Shown: positions 26,269 through 34,313 of the stretch, piece after piece
Layout: each line of letters begins with the position of its first letter
How positions within the stretch are numbered: the stretch's first letter is position 1
Origin: Pseudomonadota bacterium
GTDB lineage: Bacteria > Pseudomonadota > Alphaproteobacteria > Acetobacterales > Acetobacteraceae
DNA length: 40,248 bases
Direction: 5' to 3'
Assembly (NCBI GenBank): GCA_021805665.1
Contig: JAJZEV010000156.1
Location: 1 to 40,248 of the forward strand
Program-made: the position numbers and the translations under genes
Notes under the pieces: model-generated
What the model saw: only the letters and a program-made list of their open reading frames with translations
Database searches by the model: none
Told to the model about the DNA's origin: nothing

Positions 26269-26649
26269 ATGACCGATAATCCGCCGGCCAACATCCTTAT
26301 CATCGAGGACGAGCCGTTGCTGGCGTTTGTACTTGAGGAGTTGCTGACAGAAGAGGGCTTCAAAATCGCCGGCGTGGCAACCAGGCTGAATGCGGCCCTT
26401 GTCATGATCGCGGCCGGCGGCTGCGATGCGGCGATCCTGGATGCGAACCTGGCCGGGGTCAGCGCGGCCCCGGCGGCGGCGGCGCTGACAACCCGCGGCG
26501 TGCCGTTTCTGGTCTTGTCGGGGTATTCGCCCGAACAGCAGAAGGACGCCTTTCCAGGGGCACGGCTGCTGCAGAAGCCATGCCGGCCGGACACGCTGAT
26601 ACAGGCGCTGAACGATATCCTGCGGGCGGGCCCGGCGTCTGGACAATAG
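26269..26649 (+). CDS. Stand-alone response regulator receiver protein
   Basis: A single receiver domain of 126 aa, without output domain. ILIIEDEPLLAFVLEELL gives the acidic pocket, AAILDANLAG carries the phosphoacceptor Asp58, FLVLSGYSPEQQ the conserved Ser and LLQKPCRPDTL the Lys. I chose ATG 26269; ATG 26251 and the track start 26203 are in frame but equally lack a ribosome site. It lies 40 bp after the kinase and is its likely partner. Without an output domain it must act by protein contact, for example by feeding a phosphorelay, as HWE-kinase receivers do in alphaproteobacteria (inference). Confidence 0.93.
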   Translation: MTDNPPANILIIEDEPLLAFVLEELLTEEGFKIAGVATRLNAALVMIAAGGCDAAILDANLAGVSAAPAAAALTTRGVPFLVLSGYSPEQQKDAFPGARLLQKPCRPDTLIQALNDILRAGPASGQ

Positions 26650-26665
26650 CGGCGGACAGCGGGCC

Positions 26666-26696
26666 AACCCCGGTGCGGTTGCCGAATTCCGGGGTT
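26666..26696 (+). terminator. Possible terminator after the kai operon
   Basis: AACCCCGG and CCGGGGTT form a perfect 8-bp stem with a 15-nt loop, 17 nt after the receiver gene stop and ahead of the MocR gene. No T-run follows and the loop is long, so this is moderate evidence. Confidence 0.4.
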
Positions 26697-26781
26697 CTCG
26701 CCGATCCGGTTGCGATCCCGTCCGTGCTGGTCAATCCGGCGGCCGCGTACGCGGCGTTGCCAACGGACAGGATCGCGACGA

Positions 26782-28290
26782 ATGGCCACCACTCTTTCCC
26801 ATTCCAACGGAACCGGGCTAGCGTCTCCTGATTGGACCAATCTATGGCGGCAAAAAATCATGCTTGCTCCAGACCAAACCCGGCAGGCCGCCGTGTTCGA
26901 CCATGTTCGTCACAGCATCCTGACCGGTGCCCTCCCTGCTGGTGGCCGCCTGCCGCCCAGCCGGTCGCTGGCCCATGAACTGGGGGTCGCGCGCCAGACC
27001 GTCGTGCTGGCCTACGAACGTCTGGCGGCCGAGGGATATGTCCGCGGCCGCACCGGCAGCGGCACTTACGTCGCCACCGATCTCCCCGATCAGGCCCCGG
27101 AGCCTGCCGCAACCCCGCTCCTCGCGGCGGCGTCCCTGTCCAATCGCGGCGCCCGCCTGGCACGGGTTCCGGCAACCGCATCGGCCCGCGACCCGGCGCA
27201 GGGCTTGCTGCTGGCCGGCGGACTGCCGGCCCCGGACCTGTTTCCGATCAAAACCTGGGCGCGCTGCGCATTCCGCGTGCTGAAGCCCCTGGCCGGCGAG
27301 TTGTCCAGCTACCCGCCGCCGCAGGGCCTGCTGGTCCTGCGCGAACAGATCGCCGCGCACCTGGCCTCCACGCGCGGACTGGCCGCCGATCCCGGCTGCA
27401 TCGTGGTCACCAGCGGCACGCAGCAGGCATTGCGCACCGCGGCCGACCTGTTGCTGGACCCGGGCGACCCGGTCTGGGTGGAAGACCCCGGTTATATCGC
27501 CGGCCGTGGCGCCCTGCTTGCCGCGGGGGCGGAGATCGTTCCCATCCCCTCGGACGCCGAGGGCCTTGATGTCGCCGAAGGCGTGCGGATCGCCCCGGCC
27601 GCGCGGCTGGCCCTCGTGGCGCCTTCCCACGCCACCCCGTTGGGTGGCGCGCTGCCAATCAGCCGGCGTCTGGCGCTGCTGGACTGGGCCCGCCGAGCGA
27701 ATGCCTGGGTGCTGGAGGATGACTGCGATTCGGAATTCCGGTGGGAGGGTAAGCCGCTGCCGCCGCTGGCGACCTTGGATAAGGCCGGGCAGGTGATCTA
27801 TTGCGGCACCTTCAGCAAAACGCTGGCCCCGGCATTGCGCATCGGCTTCGCGATCGTGCCCGCGCCGCTGGTCCCGGCGTTCGTGCGGCTGCGCACGCTG
27901 ACCGACCGGGGCACCGACGCCTTCACCCAGGCCACCCTGGCGGAGTTCATGCGCCAGGGCCTGCTGGCCCCGCACATCCGCAAGATGCGCACCGAATACG
28001 GCCGCCGCCGCGAGGCCCTGCTGGAGGCGATGACCCGCAACGTCCGGCACGCCACCGCCCTCGCGGCCCCTGGCGGCCTGCATATGGTCGCCAGACTGGC
28101 TGACGGACTGGAGGAGGCAGCCTCAGTCCGGGCCTGCCGGGCGCGGGACCTGGCGGTGTCGCCGCTGCGCGCGTACTACACGGGCACCCCGCGAATGAGC
28201 GGGCTGGTCATCGGGTTCGCCGCCACCCCGGTATCGATGGCGGGCGAGGTGTCGCGCCGGCTGCAGGCGGCGTTGGCCACCGTCGGATGA
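26782..28290 (+). CDS. MocR/PdxR-type transcriptional regulator (GntR HTH fused to aminotransferase fold)
   Basis: A 502-aa regulator. Residues ~35-105 form a GntR winged helix (VFDHVRHSILTGALPAGGRLPPSRSLAHELGVARQTV...YERLAAEGYV). Residues ~140-500 are a class I aminotransferase-like domain with GTQQALRTAADLLLDPGD, WVEDPGYI, LEDDCDSEFR and the PLP lysine Lys346 in GTFSKTLAPALRIGF. MocR proteins bind PLP as effector and often control vitamin B6, GABA or taurine genes. No such target lies next to it, so the regulon is unknown. Start ATG 26782 has AGGA 9 nt upstream; the track start is too early. Not obviously part of the kai operon (about 130 bp gap and a possible terminator). Confidence 0.92.
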   Translation: MATTLSHSNGTGLASPDWTNLWRQKIMLAPDQTRQAAVFDHVRHSILTGALPAGGRLPPSRSLAHELGVARQTVVLAYERLAAEGYVRGRTGSGTYVATDLPDQAPEPAATPLLAAASLSNRGARLARVPATASARDPAQGLLLAGGLPAPDLFPIKTWARCAFRVLKPLAGELSSYPPPQGLLVLREQIAAHLASTRGLAADPGCIVVTSGTQQALRTAADLLLDPGDPVWVEDPGYIAGRGALLAAGAEIVPIPSDAEGLDVAEGVRIAPAARLALVAPSHATPLGGALPISRRLALLDWARRANAWVLEDDCDSEFRWEGKPLPPLATLDKAGQVIYCGTFSKTLAPALRIGFAIVPAPLVPAFVRLRTLTDRGTDAFTQATLAEFMRQGLLAPHIRKMRTEYGRRREALLEAMTRNVRHATALAAPGGLHMVARLADGLEEAASVRACRARDLAVSPLRAYYTGTPRMSGLVIGFAATPVSMAGEVSRRLQAALATVG

Positions 28291-28486
28291 ACACCGCAAG
28301 CGACGATGCCCGGATTTATCTCCACCCCGGTATCGGCGGCCAAGTGCCGCCTCGTTACGGTGCCACCGTCATTGCCATGCCGTTTTGTATGAAACCTTCG
28401 ACAGCGTCTGTACGCGACAGGACGATCCCGTCACGGTGCCCGGCAGGCCGAGCCGCGGCACATGCCCTCGGACATGAACATCGGCG

Positions 28487-29026
28487 TCAACAAGGAACAA
28501 AATCATCCCGCTCGACAAAGTGGAACAGCACCCCGCCGAAAGCGGCCGGATGCACAAACCCGATCCTCGCCCGCCGGGATCCCGGACGGCCGGTGTGGTC
28601 GATCGTGCGGGCGCCGGCGCGTTGCATCGCTGCCAGCGCCGCGTCGATATCGGGGGTTTTCAGCGCGACGTGGTGCAGTCCCGCCCCGTACGCCGCGACG
28701 AAGCGGGTGATCGCCCCCTGATCCTGCCTCGTATTGCCCGCCGCCCCGTGGCTCAGCGCCGCGTCATGCGACGGGTCGAAGTTCTGCAGGAACTCCAGTT
28801 CGCAATCCCCCGCGGTCAGGAATGCGACCCTCAGACCGCCCACCGGACGGGGCGTTCGGCTGTGGTAAACCACGCCATACTTGTCCGAGGTGAAGCTCTC
28901 GATCGCGGTTTCGACCTCTATGTCGGTCTGCTGGCTTTCGACCGGCAGCCCCAATTCGCCGGAGAACACCGCGATCGCCGCCTGGTTGTCCGCGCTGGCA
29001 ATGCCGAGGTGATCGATCCGCTCCAC
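28487..29026 (-). CDS. VOC-family protein, methylmalonyl-CoA epimerase-like
   Basis: A 179-aa vicinal-oxygen-chelate protein with two beta-alpha-beta modules. IDHLGIASAD at the start gives the first metal His, CELEFLQ the first Glu, LHHVALKTPDIDAALAAMQRAGA the second His and GVLFHFVE the last Glu. This arrangement and length resemble methylmalonyl-CoA epimerase, but the family is broad and no mutase gene is nearby. GTG start with a G-rich stretch upstream. It converges with the MocR gene; the ~195 bp between them hold nothing that I can identify. Divergent from the restriction endonuclease gene. Confidence 0.85.
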   Translation of the reverse strand: MERIDHLGIASADNQAAIAVFSGELGLPVESQQTDIEVETAIESFTSDKYGVVYHSRTPRPVGGLRVAFLTAGDCELEFLQNFDPSHDAALSHGAAGNTRQDQGAITRFVAAYGAGLHHVALKTPDIDAALAAMQRAGARTIDHTGRPGSRRARIGFVHPAAFGGVLFHFVERDDFVPC

Positions 29027-29129
29027 GATGCCCCCGCCGCGCGGAATATCCAGAACACTGGCTAGAGTTGCTTTCTCTACGTCAGCGAAACTAGCTTATG
29101 CATCATGCAATTTGGATTCGAGATTCTCG

Positions 29130-30011
29130 ATGCCGCACACAACCATCCAACCGCTCTATGATGCGCTTATCACGCGAGGAGATTCTAGCCCACGAAACCT
29201 GAAAGGGGGCGACATCGCCGAAAAGTTGATTGCCGTTATCCGCGCGAGCAGGCAATTTTTGGATAACCTCAATCGGCGCGAGCTCATCTCAAAAATACCC
29301 GGCAAGCGGTATTTCATGTTTGAGTCGGCTGACAGACGCAAGACATCGAGGTCTGTTAACGAGGACCTATACATCGATCACCTGGACATAGAACAAGTCC
29401 GATTGGCCCTGTCACGTGACCGCCAAAATTTGAGTTCGCAAGATTTAACGCGTATCGTTTATACTGCGGCGATATCTTATTGTTGCGCGGCAGATATATT
29501 AAAAAAAAGTGATCAGAAAACACCGGGAACATTTTTTGAGATATTGATCGGCCATATCGTTGCCGTGGCGCTGGGTGTAAATCCAGAGCAGCAAATTCGC
29601 GTTCCGACATTGGATATAAACGTAACCATTCCGACCGATTATGTTTTCGATCTCGGAGAATCGAAGAACCGCGTCCATCTTCCTATTAAAATCTCAACCC
29701 GCGAACGTGTGGTTCAGGTTTGGGCCCATCAACGTGTTCTTGATGGTATGCACGGCGTTGCGCGTTTCAAAGGAGTGCTTGTCGCTATGGCAGAGACCAA
29801 TAAGCAGAAGGACATTTCGGTGGTTGAGGTCTGTTTACCTAACCAGTGGATGGCTTATCAAATGTATATCGCCCAGATGTTTCGTGTCTATTACTTTGAC
29901 GTTCCGCAAGTATATTTACGCCTTAAGGAGAAATACCCATTTATTCAAGTTAAGCCTTTTGGCGAATTTTACAGCGAGATCGACAAGATCGAAAAAAGCG
30001 GCTTGGCTTAG
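29130..30011 (+). CDS. Predicted type II restriction endonuclease
   Basis: A 293-aa protein lying tail to tail with a C5 DNA methyltransferase. The segment IPTDYVFDLGESKN followed by VHLPIKISTRERVVQVWAHQRVLDG contains an Asp and a PIK triad at the spacing expected for a PD-(D/E)xK nuclease core (residues ~170-205), with Ile in place of the usual acidic residue before Lys. Context and this core make it the cognate nuclease; the recognition site cannot be read from sequence. Composition is lower in GC than the flanking genes, as is usual for mobile restriction systems. Start ATG 29130 is preferred over the track start at 29028, whose first 34 codons look non-coding. Cytoplasmic. Active-site assignment is inferred, not proven. 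Confidence 0.8.
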   Translation: MPHTTIQPLYDALITRGDSSPRNLKGGDIAEKLIAVIRASRQFLDNLNRRELISKIPGKRYFMFESADRRKTSRSVNEDLYIDHLDIEQVRLALSRDRQNLSSQDLTRIVYTAAISYCCAADILKKSDQKTPGTFFEILIGHIVAVALGVNPEQQIRVPTLDINVTIPTDYVFDLGESKNRVHLPIKISTRERVVQVWAHQRVLDGMHGVARFKGVLVAMAETNKQKDISVVEVCLPNQWMAYQMYIAQMFRVYYFDVPQVYLRLKEKYPFIQVKPFGEFYSEIDKIEKSGLA

Positions 30012-31157
30012 CTATTCGGCGGCCACCAACAGGATGGATTTCCTCCTGGAGTGCCCGGCAGAAGCAGGCTTAACTGTTCCGGTTGCTTCCTCCAGCACCT
30101 TTTTTATCGCCGCACCCACCGCCCGCCCGAGCGGTGGTGGTACCGCGTTGCCAATCTGAAGGCGGATGTCGTACCGTGTTCCGTAAAACCGAAAATTGTC
30201 TGGAAAACCTTGCAGCCTGGCGCCTTCCCGAAGCGTTAGGGAGCGGTGCTGCTCTGGGTGCCCGTAGCGTCCACGGGTGAATGAATCGAACCCTGCCGTG
30301 ATCGTCGGACATTGACCTTCCCACTCTAGGCGACCGTACACATCAGGCCACCCGCCTTTCGAAGAGTCGACCTCGTTGTGGCAATCGAGGCGCAAATTTG
30401 CCGGAATATCTGGCCATCCCCCGCCTGGAGGCACATGCCGAAACCGTTCCTCATTAAGCGCGGTGATCCGGCATTTAATATGGTTCGGTAGAGTCGCGTG
30501 TTCGGTATAGTCGTCAGGTGGCGGCGGCAGATCGCCAATCACATCCCGGATTGTGGCTCTTTTGATGGAATTAGTCAGTCTCGGCCGCTTATCCGAAACA
30601 TCGCGATGAATACCGACCATGATGAACCGATCTCGCTGCTGAGCAAGGCCAAAATCGGACGAATTCACAAAATAGCGATGGACCCAGTAGTCGCTCAGCG
30701 CATCCTCAAGCTGGTCAAGAATCCGCATGCCTCGCTTTTGGCCAAAGATTTTGACGTTCTCGAACAAAAATGCGCGCGGCTGGATTTCAGAAACCAGCCT
30801 TGCGTATTCAAGGACCAGACCATTTCTTTCATCCAAAGCTAAATGGGCTCCGCGCTTTTGCTTCGAAAAGCCCTGACACGGCGGACCGCCGCTCAGGATA
30901 TCGACAGAGGCTAGGTCGAGTTTGCGCAGCAGTGCGCCCCCGTCCAAAAGTCGTACATCAGCGACTTCGGCATGGTTCGAGATATTTCTATTATAGGTCT
31001 CGACGGCCCAAGAATCGATGTCGCAAGCATACCGCACATCAAGACCCGCCTGACGCAGGCCGAGCGAGAGTCCCCCAGCCCCGGCAAACAACTCGATGCA
31101 GGTCATTGGCGCCGCCAACGATGGATTCGATATACTCATGGGTGAGGATACAGCCAT
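30012..31157 (-). CDS. DNA (cytosine-5) methyltransferase of a type II restriction-modification system
   Basis: A 381-aa C5-MTase that protects host DNA from the adjacent nuclease. Canonical motifs occur in order: I ELFAGAGGLSLGLRQAG (~21-37), IV GGPPCQGFSKQKRG with the catalytic Cys, VI FLFENVKIF, VIII LAQQRDRFIMVG, a target-recognition region (~230-300), IX LTLREGARLQGFPD and X LQIGNAVPPPLGRAVG. ATG 31157 is the track start; ATG 31139 or 31106 (directly before TCIELFAG) are alternatives. Stop codons of nuclease and methylase abut exactly (30011/30012). No controller protein gene is seen, but a palindrome lies ~40 bp upstream of the start. Confidence 0.95.
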   Translation of the reverse strand: MAVSSPMSISNPSLAAPMTCIELFAGAGGLSLGLRQAGLDVRYACDIDSWAVETYNRNISNHAEVADVRLLDGGALLRKLDLASVDILSGGPPCQGFSKQKRGAHLALDERNGLVLEYARLVSEIQPRAFLFENVKIFGQKRGMRILDQLEDALSDYWVHRYFVNSSDFGLAQQRDRFIMVGIHRDVSDKRPRLTNSIKRATIRDVIGDLPPPPDDYTEHATLPNHIKCRITALNEERFRHVPPGGGWPDIPANLRLDCHNEVDSSKGGWPDVYGRLEWEGQCPTITAGFDSFTRGRYGHPEQHRSLTLREGARLQGFPDNFRFYGTRYDIRLQIGNAVPPPLGRAVGAAIKKVLEEATGTVKPASAGHSRRKSILLVAAE

Positions 31158-31195
31158 ATGCGATGCTATGGGTCAAGCACTAAGAACAAAAACGC

Positions 31196-31213
31196 AACAT
31201 GCGACTGCATGTT
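31196..31213. repeat. Inverted repeat upstream of the methyltransferase gene
   Basis: AACATGC-GACT-GCATGTT is a perfect 7-bp inverted repeat 39 bp upstream of the methylase start. Position suggests an operator overlapping the promoter, possibly for self-regulation, but no repressor is known here. Confidence 0.45.
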
Positions 31214-31353
31214 TTATCACACCACGAAACCGACCTCGTTCACCCGGCAATATCGACGAGAGGGCAAACCCATTAAGAGTAGTTGATTTCAACAGCTGAC
31301 CCGGTAAATCGGCAGCCTAGCCAGCACCGGACACTCGTCTTTCCGAAAGTCCT

Positions 31354-31713
31354 TTACGCCTTTGCCTCCGCATTGAACACCACCACCGCCAACGTGCGTA
31401 CCCCGGCCGGCTCCCCGATCGCCTGGCGGACTCCGCCGCCAAGCCCGGCCCGAACCGGACCGGCGGCCGGCGGCGCATCGCCATAATCCAGGCCGATATG
31501 ATGCACCCCGGTTCGCGTCGCGCCGTCCACGAACGGATCGCCGGGTGCGAACAGCGCCAGCGCGGCCTGACCGGTGGCGAATACCGGAACCATCCCGTCG
31601 CCAGCCGGAAGCATCGCGCGCGGCAGCCCCAGAACCTCGCCCAGCAGACGGTCGGCGGTGGGTATGTCGCGGGAAATGAGGGCGGCGTAGGATAACCGGG
31701 GTGCGGCGATCAT
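31354..31713 (-). CDS. VOC-family (glyoxalase-like) protein
   Basis: A 119-aa single-module VOC protein: LSYAALISRDIPTADRLLGEVLGLP at the start, FATGQAALALFAPGDPF, and GVHHIGLDYGDAP with the conserved His pair region. Glyoxalases, dioxygenases and antibiotic-resistance proteins share this fold, so activity cannot be assigned. The track ORFs that extend beyond residue 119 upstream are shadows; ATG 31713 begins the domain. Possibly expressed under the FNR-like site at 31811 (98 bp upstream), though that site more likely serves the divergent gene. Confidence 0.75.
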   Translation of the reverse strand: MIAAPRLSYAALISRDIPTADRLLGEVLGLPRAMLPAGDGMVPVFATGQAALALFAPGDPFVDGATRTGVHHIGLDYGDAPPAAGPVRAGLGGGVRQAIGEPAGVRTLAVVVFNAEAKA

Positions 31714-31810
31714 GGGCTTGCTCCAGCGGGATGGAACCCGTTCGACGGGCGGTATCGCGTCCATAGCGCATGCCCCCGCATGCGGGAAACCGTTGGCGAT
31801 CCGGCAGCCA

Positions 31811-31824
31811 TTGACCTGTATCAA
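31811..31824. promoter_or_regulatory. FNR/FixK-type binding site
   Basis: TTGACCTGTATCAA matches the FNR/FixK consensus TTGAT-N4-ATCAA at nine of ten positions, and the wider CATTGA-N6-TCAATG is fully symmetric. It lies in the gap between a minus-strand VOC gene (start 31713) and the plus-strand Spy-like gene (start 31979), so it could bring either under oxygen- or redox-dependent control. No FNR-family regulator gene is in the window. Confidence 0.55.
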
Positions 31825-31978
31825 TGCCGTCCGACGGGCACGGTGCTTGTTGTATCGCGCGGCTGCGGCATTCGGCCCTTCGTCCCGGCCCGCGCGGGAA
31901 TTGGCCTCCACGCAGTCCCGGCAGCCTGGTTCGACGGGCGGCCCGGCCATCGGGATCGAGACATAAGGGGGATAGATC

Positions 31979-32515
31979 ATGACATTTCGGGTTGTTTTTG
32001 CCACGGCACTGCTGGTGGCCGGTGTCGGCATGGCCGTCGCCCAGCCCGCGCCGGGCCAGCACGGCGGCCCTGGTTCGGGTATGAACGCCGCGGGAATGTC
32101 GGGGAAGGGCGGCGGCATGATGCCGGGATGCGAGACGATGGGGGCAGACCGGATCGAGGGACATATCGCGTCTTTGAAGACCAAGATCGGCATTACCGCG
32201 GCCCAGGCGCCGCAATGGGAGGCGTTCGCCGACGCGCTGCGGGCAGGGGCAAAAGACCATCATGCGGCGATGGCCGATTGCGCGTCCGCCGCGCGGGCGC
32301 AGTCGGCCCCCGCCCGAACCGAGGCCATGATAAACCACATGGCTGCGCGGTTGGAGGCGATGAAAAACATCCTGGCAGCGGAAAAGCCGCTGTATGAGTC
32401 CTTGTCGGACGAACAAAAGAAAACCGCCGACCAACTGCTGACGCACCCCGGCATGGGCATGGGCATGGGCATGGGCATGGGTCAGGGCATGGGCATGATG
32501 AACAGCCACCCATGA
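31979..32515 (+). CDS. Spy/CpxP-like (LTXXQ-type) periplasmic protein, Met-rich
   Basis: A 178-aa exported protein. Signal peptide MTFRVVFATALLVAGVGMAVA, cleavage before Gln22. A Gly/Met-rich linker (residues ~23-52) precedes a helical region of ~85 residues with IEGHIASLKTKIGITAAQAPQWEAFADALR and MAARLEAMKNILAAEKPLYESLSDEQKKTADQLL, the Spy/CpxP LTxxQ pattern with ITxxQ and LSDEQ. The C-terminus is a GM repeat ending GMMNSHP. Spy-type proteins are periplasmic chaperones or stress sensors; the Met/His content suggests copper or other metal binding (inference). GGGGG about 12 nt before ATG. An FNR/FixK-like site lies ~155 bp upstream. Confidence 0.85.
   Translation: MTFRVVFATALLVAGVGMAVAQPAPGQHGGPGSGMNAAGMSGKGGGMMPGCETMGADRIEGHIASLKTKIGITAAQAPQWEAFADALRAGAKDHHAAMADCASAARAQSAPARTEAMINHMAARLEAMKNILAAEKPLYESLSDEQKKTADQLLTHPGMGMGMGMGMGQGMGMMNSHP
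32451..32499 (+). repeat. Hexanucleotide repeat encoding the Gly-Met tail
   Basis: GCATGG is repeated in tandem five times, then GTCAGG, then GCATGG and GCATGA. It encodes alternating Gly-Met. Being a multiple of three, copy-number changes alter tail length without a frameshift. Confidence 0.8.
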
Positions 32516-32525
32516 CGGCGGTCTG

Positions 32526-32553
32526 GCACGGCCCCGGAATCGCGGGGCCGTGC
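32526..32553 (+). terminator. Terminator after the Spy-like gene
   Basis: GCACGGCCCC and GGGGCCGTGC form a perfect 10-bp GC-rich stem with an 8-nt loop, 10 nt after the stop codon. No T-run follows. It separates this gene from fliF. Confidence 0.7.
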
Positions 32554-32643
32554 GGATACCCGGCCGCTCCGCCCGCCGCCGTTAACCCATCGGTAAGGAT
32601 TTGCCGCTAGCCTTAGGTCCGGCGAACAGGTTCGGACCCCCCC

Positions 32644-34281
32644 ATGAAAGGCTTCATCGACAGCATCCGCAAGCTTGGCATGGTGCGTGTCGCCATGCTG
32701 GCGGGCGTCACCCTGGGTGTCCTTGGCGCGTTCATCTGGCTGGAAGTCCAAGGCCCGGCCCGCGCACGCAGCACCCTGCTGGCGGCCGACCTGGACCCGC
32801 AGACCATCCAGCAGGTCGCAACCGCCCTGACCGGCAAGAAAATCCCGTTTCGTCTTGACGGCAGCCAGATATTCGTCCCCGACGCCGATATCGCCGCCGC
32901 ACGGACCCTGCTGGCCACGGCCGGCGTGTCCACCGAGGGGATCACCGGCTATGAGATTTTCGATCGCGGCAACGATTTCGCCGTCACCGATTTCGACCAG
33001 CAGGTCAAACTGACCCGGGCGCTGGAAGGCGAACTGGCCCGCACCATCGTCTCCGTTCACGGCATCACCCATGCCCGGGTGCATCTCGTACTGCCGCACC
33101 GGGAACCGTTCGCCCACGACCGGCTGCGCGCCCAAGCGAGCGTCATGCTGACCGTGCCAGGCCGGCAGACCCTGTCGCCCGAAGCGGTTCAGTCGGTCGT
33201 CAACCTGGTTGCCGCCGGCGTACCCGGTTTGCGGCCGCAGGATGTCACCGTCGTGGACTCCAACCTGCACCTGCTGGTTCAGGCAGGCGACGGCAAGGAC
33301 CCCCGCGCCCAAACCGCCTTGGAAGAAGACATCCGGCAAAAAACCGAGGCCCGCCTGGCCCAAGCGGTCGAACTGATGCTGGAACGCTCGCTCGGACCCG
33401 GCCATGTGCATGTCGAGGCGTCGATCCGGATGAACTTCGACAAGATCAACGAAACGAACGAGAAATACGACCCCGACGGATCGGTGGTGCGCAGCACCCA
33501 GACGGTGGCATCGAACTCCAAGACCACCGACAAGACCGGGCCGGTTTCGTTGCAGAACAATCTGCCCAACGCCGATGCGGGTTCGCCGGCCTCCGGCAAT
33601 CAGGAAGGCCGTCAGGAAGAAACCACCAACTACGAAATCGGCAAGACCGTCCGCGCGATCGTGCATGATCAGCCGCAAATCGAGCGCGTGTCCCTCGCCG
33701 TCATGGTCGATGGCACCGATCAGGTCGATGCAGATGGAAAGCATACATGGAAGCCGCGCGATCCGGCGGAACTGGACGAACTCGGCAAGCTGGTGAAGGG
33801 CGCCGCTGGGTTCGATGACAAGCGCGGCGACCACATGGATATTGTCAGCCTGCCGTTCGTAAACCCGATCGACGCGGCGGAAGGCGCCCCGGCAGCGCAC
33901 CCCGCCAAGGCCAACCGCGATCTGATAACCTTTATCCAGATGGTTGCGTTCGGCGTGGTGGGATTTGGCATCATCGTCCTGACCGCACGGTCGATCTTGA
34001 AGACACTCGGCGGCCCCGGCGTCAGCCTGTCGGTCCCCGGCACCCCGGCCGGGGAGATCGCCGCCGGCACGTCCGCCGCGCCCGGCCGCCAACCGGGGGT
34101 GGCCCAACTGGGGATCGAACAGGCGGCGGGCCAGGGTCCGGAGGACGATACCGTAACGATGAGCAACATCCAGGGTCAGTTGCGCGCATCGTCGATCCGC
34201 AAGGTGACCGCGCTGGTGGATCGCCATCCGGACACAACCTTGGGTATCATCCGTGGCTGGATTTCCACCGACACCGGGTAG
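32644..34281 (+). CDS. fliF: Flagellar MS-ring protein FliF
   Basis: A 545-aa inner-membrane protein that forms the MS ring, the base of the flagellum, and binds FliG. One membrane helix near the N-terminus (VAMLAGVTLGVLGAFIWL, ~17-34) and one near the C-terminus (LITFIQMVAFGVVGFGIIVLTA, ~427-448) enclose the periplasmic ring-building motifs: STLLAADLDPQTIQQVATAL, GYEIFDRGNDFAVTDFDQQVK, a GELARTI-SVHGITHARVHLVLP block and ASVMLT-PGR-LSPEAVQSVVNLVAAGVPGL. The C-terminal ~25 residues (RKVTALVDRHPDTTLGIIRGWI) are the FliG-binding tail. ATG start. No other flagellar gene follows or precedes in the window, although fliF usually begins or lies in a large operon; a terminator closes it off. Confidence 0.97.
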   Translation: MKGFIDSIRKLGMVRVAMLAGVTLGVLGAFIWLEVQGPARARSTLLAADLDPQTIQQVATALTGKKIPFRLDGSQIFVPDADIAAARTLLATAGVSTEGITGYEIFDRGNDFAVTDFDQQVKLTRALEGELARTIVSVHGITHARVHLVLPHREPFAHDRLRAQASVMLTVPGRQTLSPEAVQSVVNLVAAGVPGLRPQDVTVVDSNLHLLVQAGDGKDPRAQTALEEDIRQKTEARLAQAVELMLERSLGPGHVHVEASIRMNFDKINETNEKYDPDGSVVRSTQTVASNSKTTDKTGPVSLQNNLPNADAGSPASGNQEGRQEETTNYEIGKTVRAIVHDQPQIERVSLAVMVDGTDQVDADGKHTWKPRDPAELDELGKLVKGAAGFDDKRGDHMDIVSLPFVNPIDAAEGAPAAHPAKANRDLITFIQMVAFGVVGFGIIVLTARSILKTLGGPGVSLSVPGTPAGEIAAGTSAAPGRQPGVAQLGIEQAAGQGPEDDTVTMSNIQGQLRASSIRKVTALVDRHPDTTLGIIRGWISTDTG

Positions 34282-34307
34282 CCCCGAGCGGACTCAGCCG
34301 CTCGGGG
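34282..34307. terminator. Bidirectional terminator between fliF and the carbohydrate-binding protein gene
   Basis: CCCCGAGCGG-ACTCAG-CCGCTCGGGG is a perfect 10-bp stem with a 6-nt loop starting at the base after the fliF stop and ending 6 bp before the opposite-strand stop. It can serve both convergent genes. Confidence 0.8.
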
Positions 34308-34313
34308 GGGGAT

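Noticed and set aside
32482-34227. 581-aa minus-strand ORF
   Set aside because: Antisense shadow of fliF; composition rich in Gly, Asp, His and Arg without a fold pattern.
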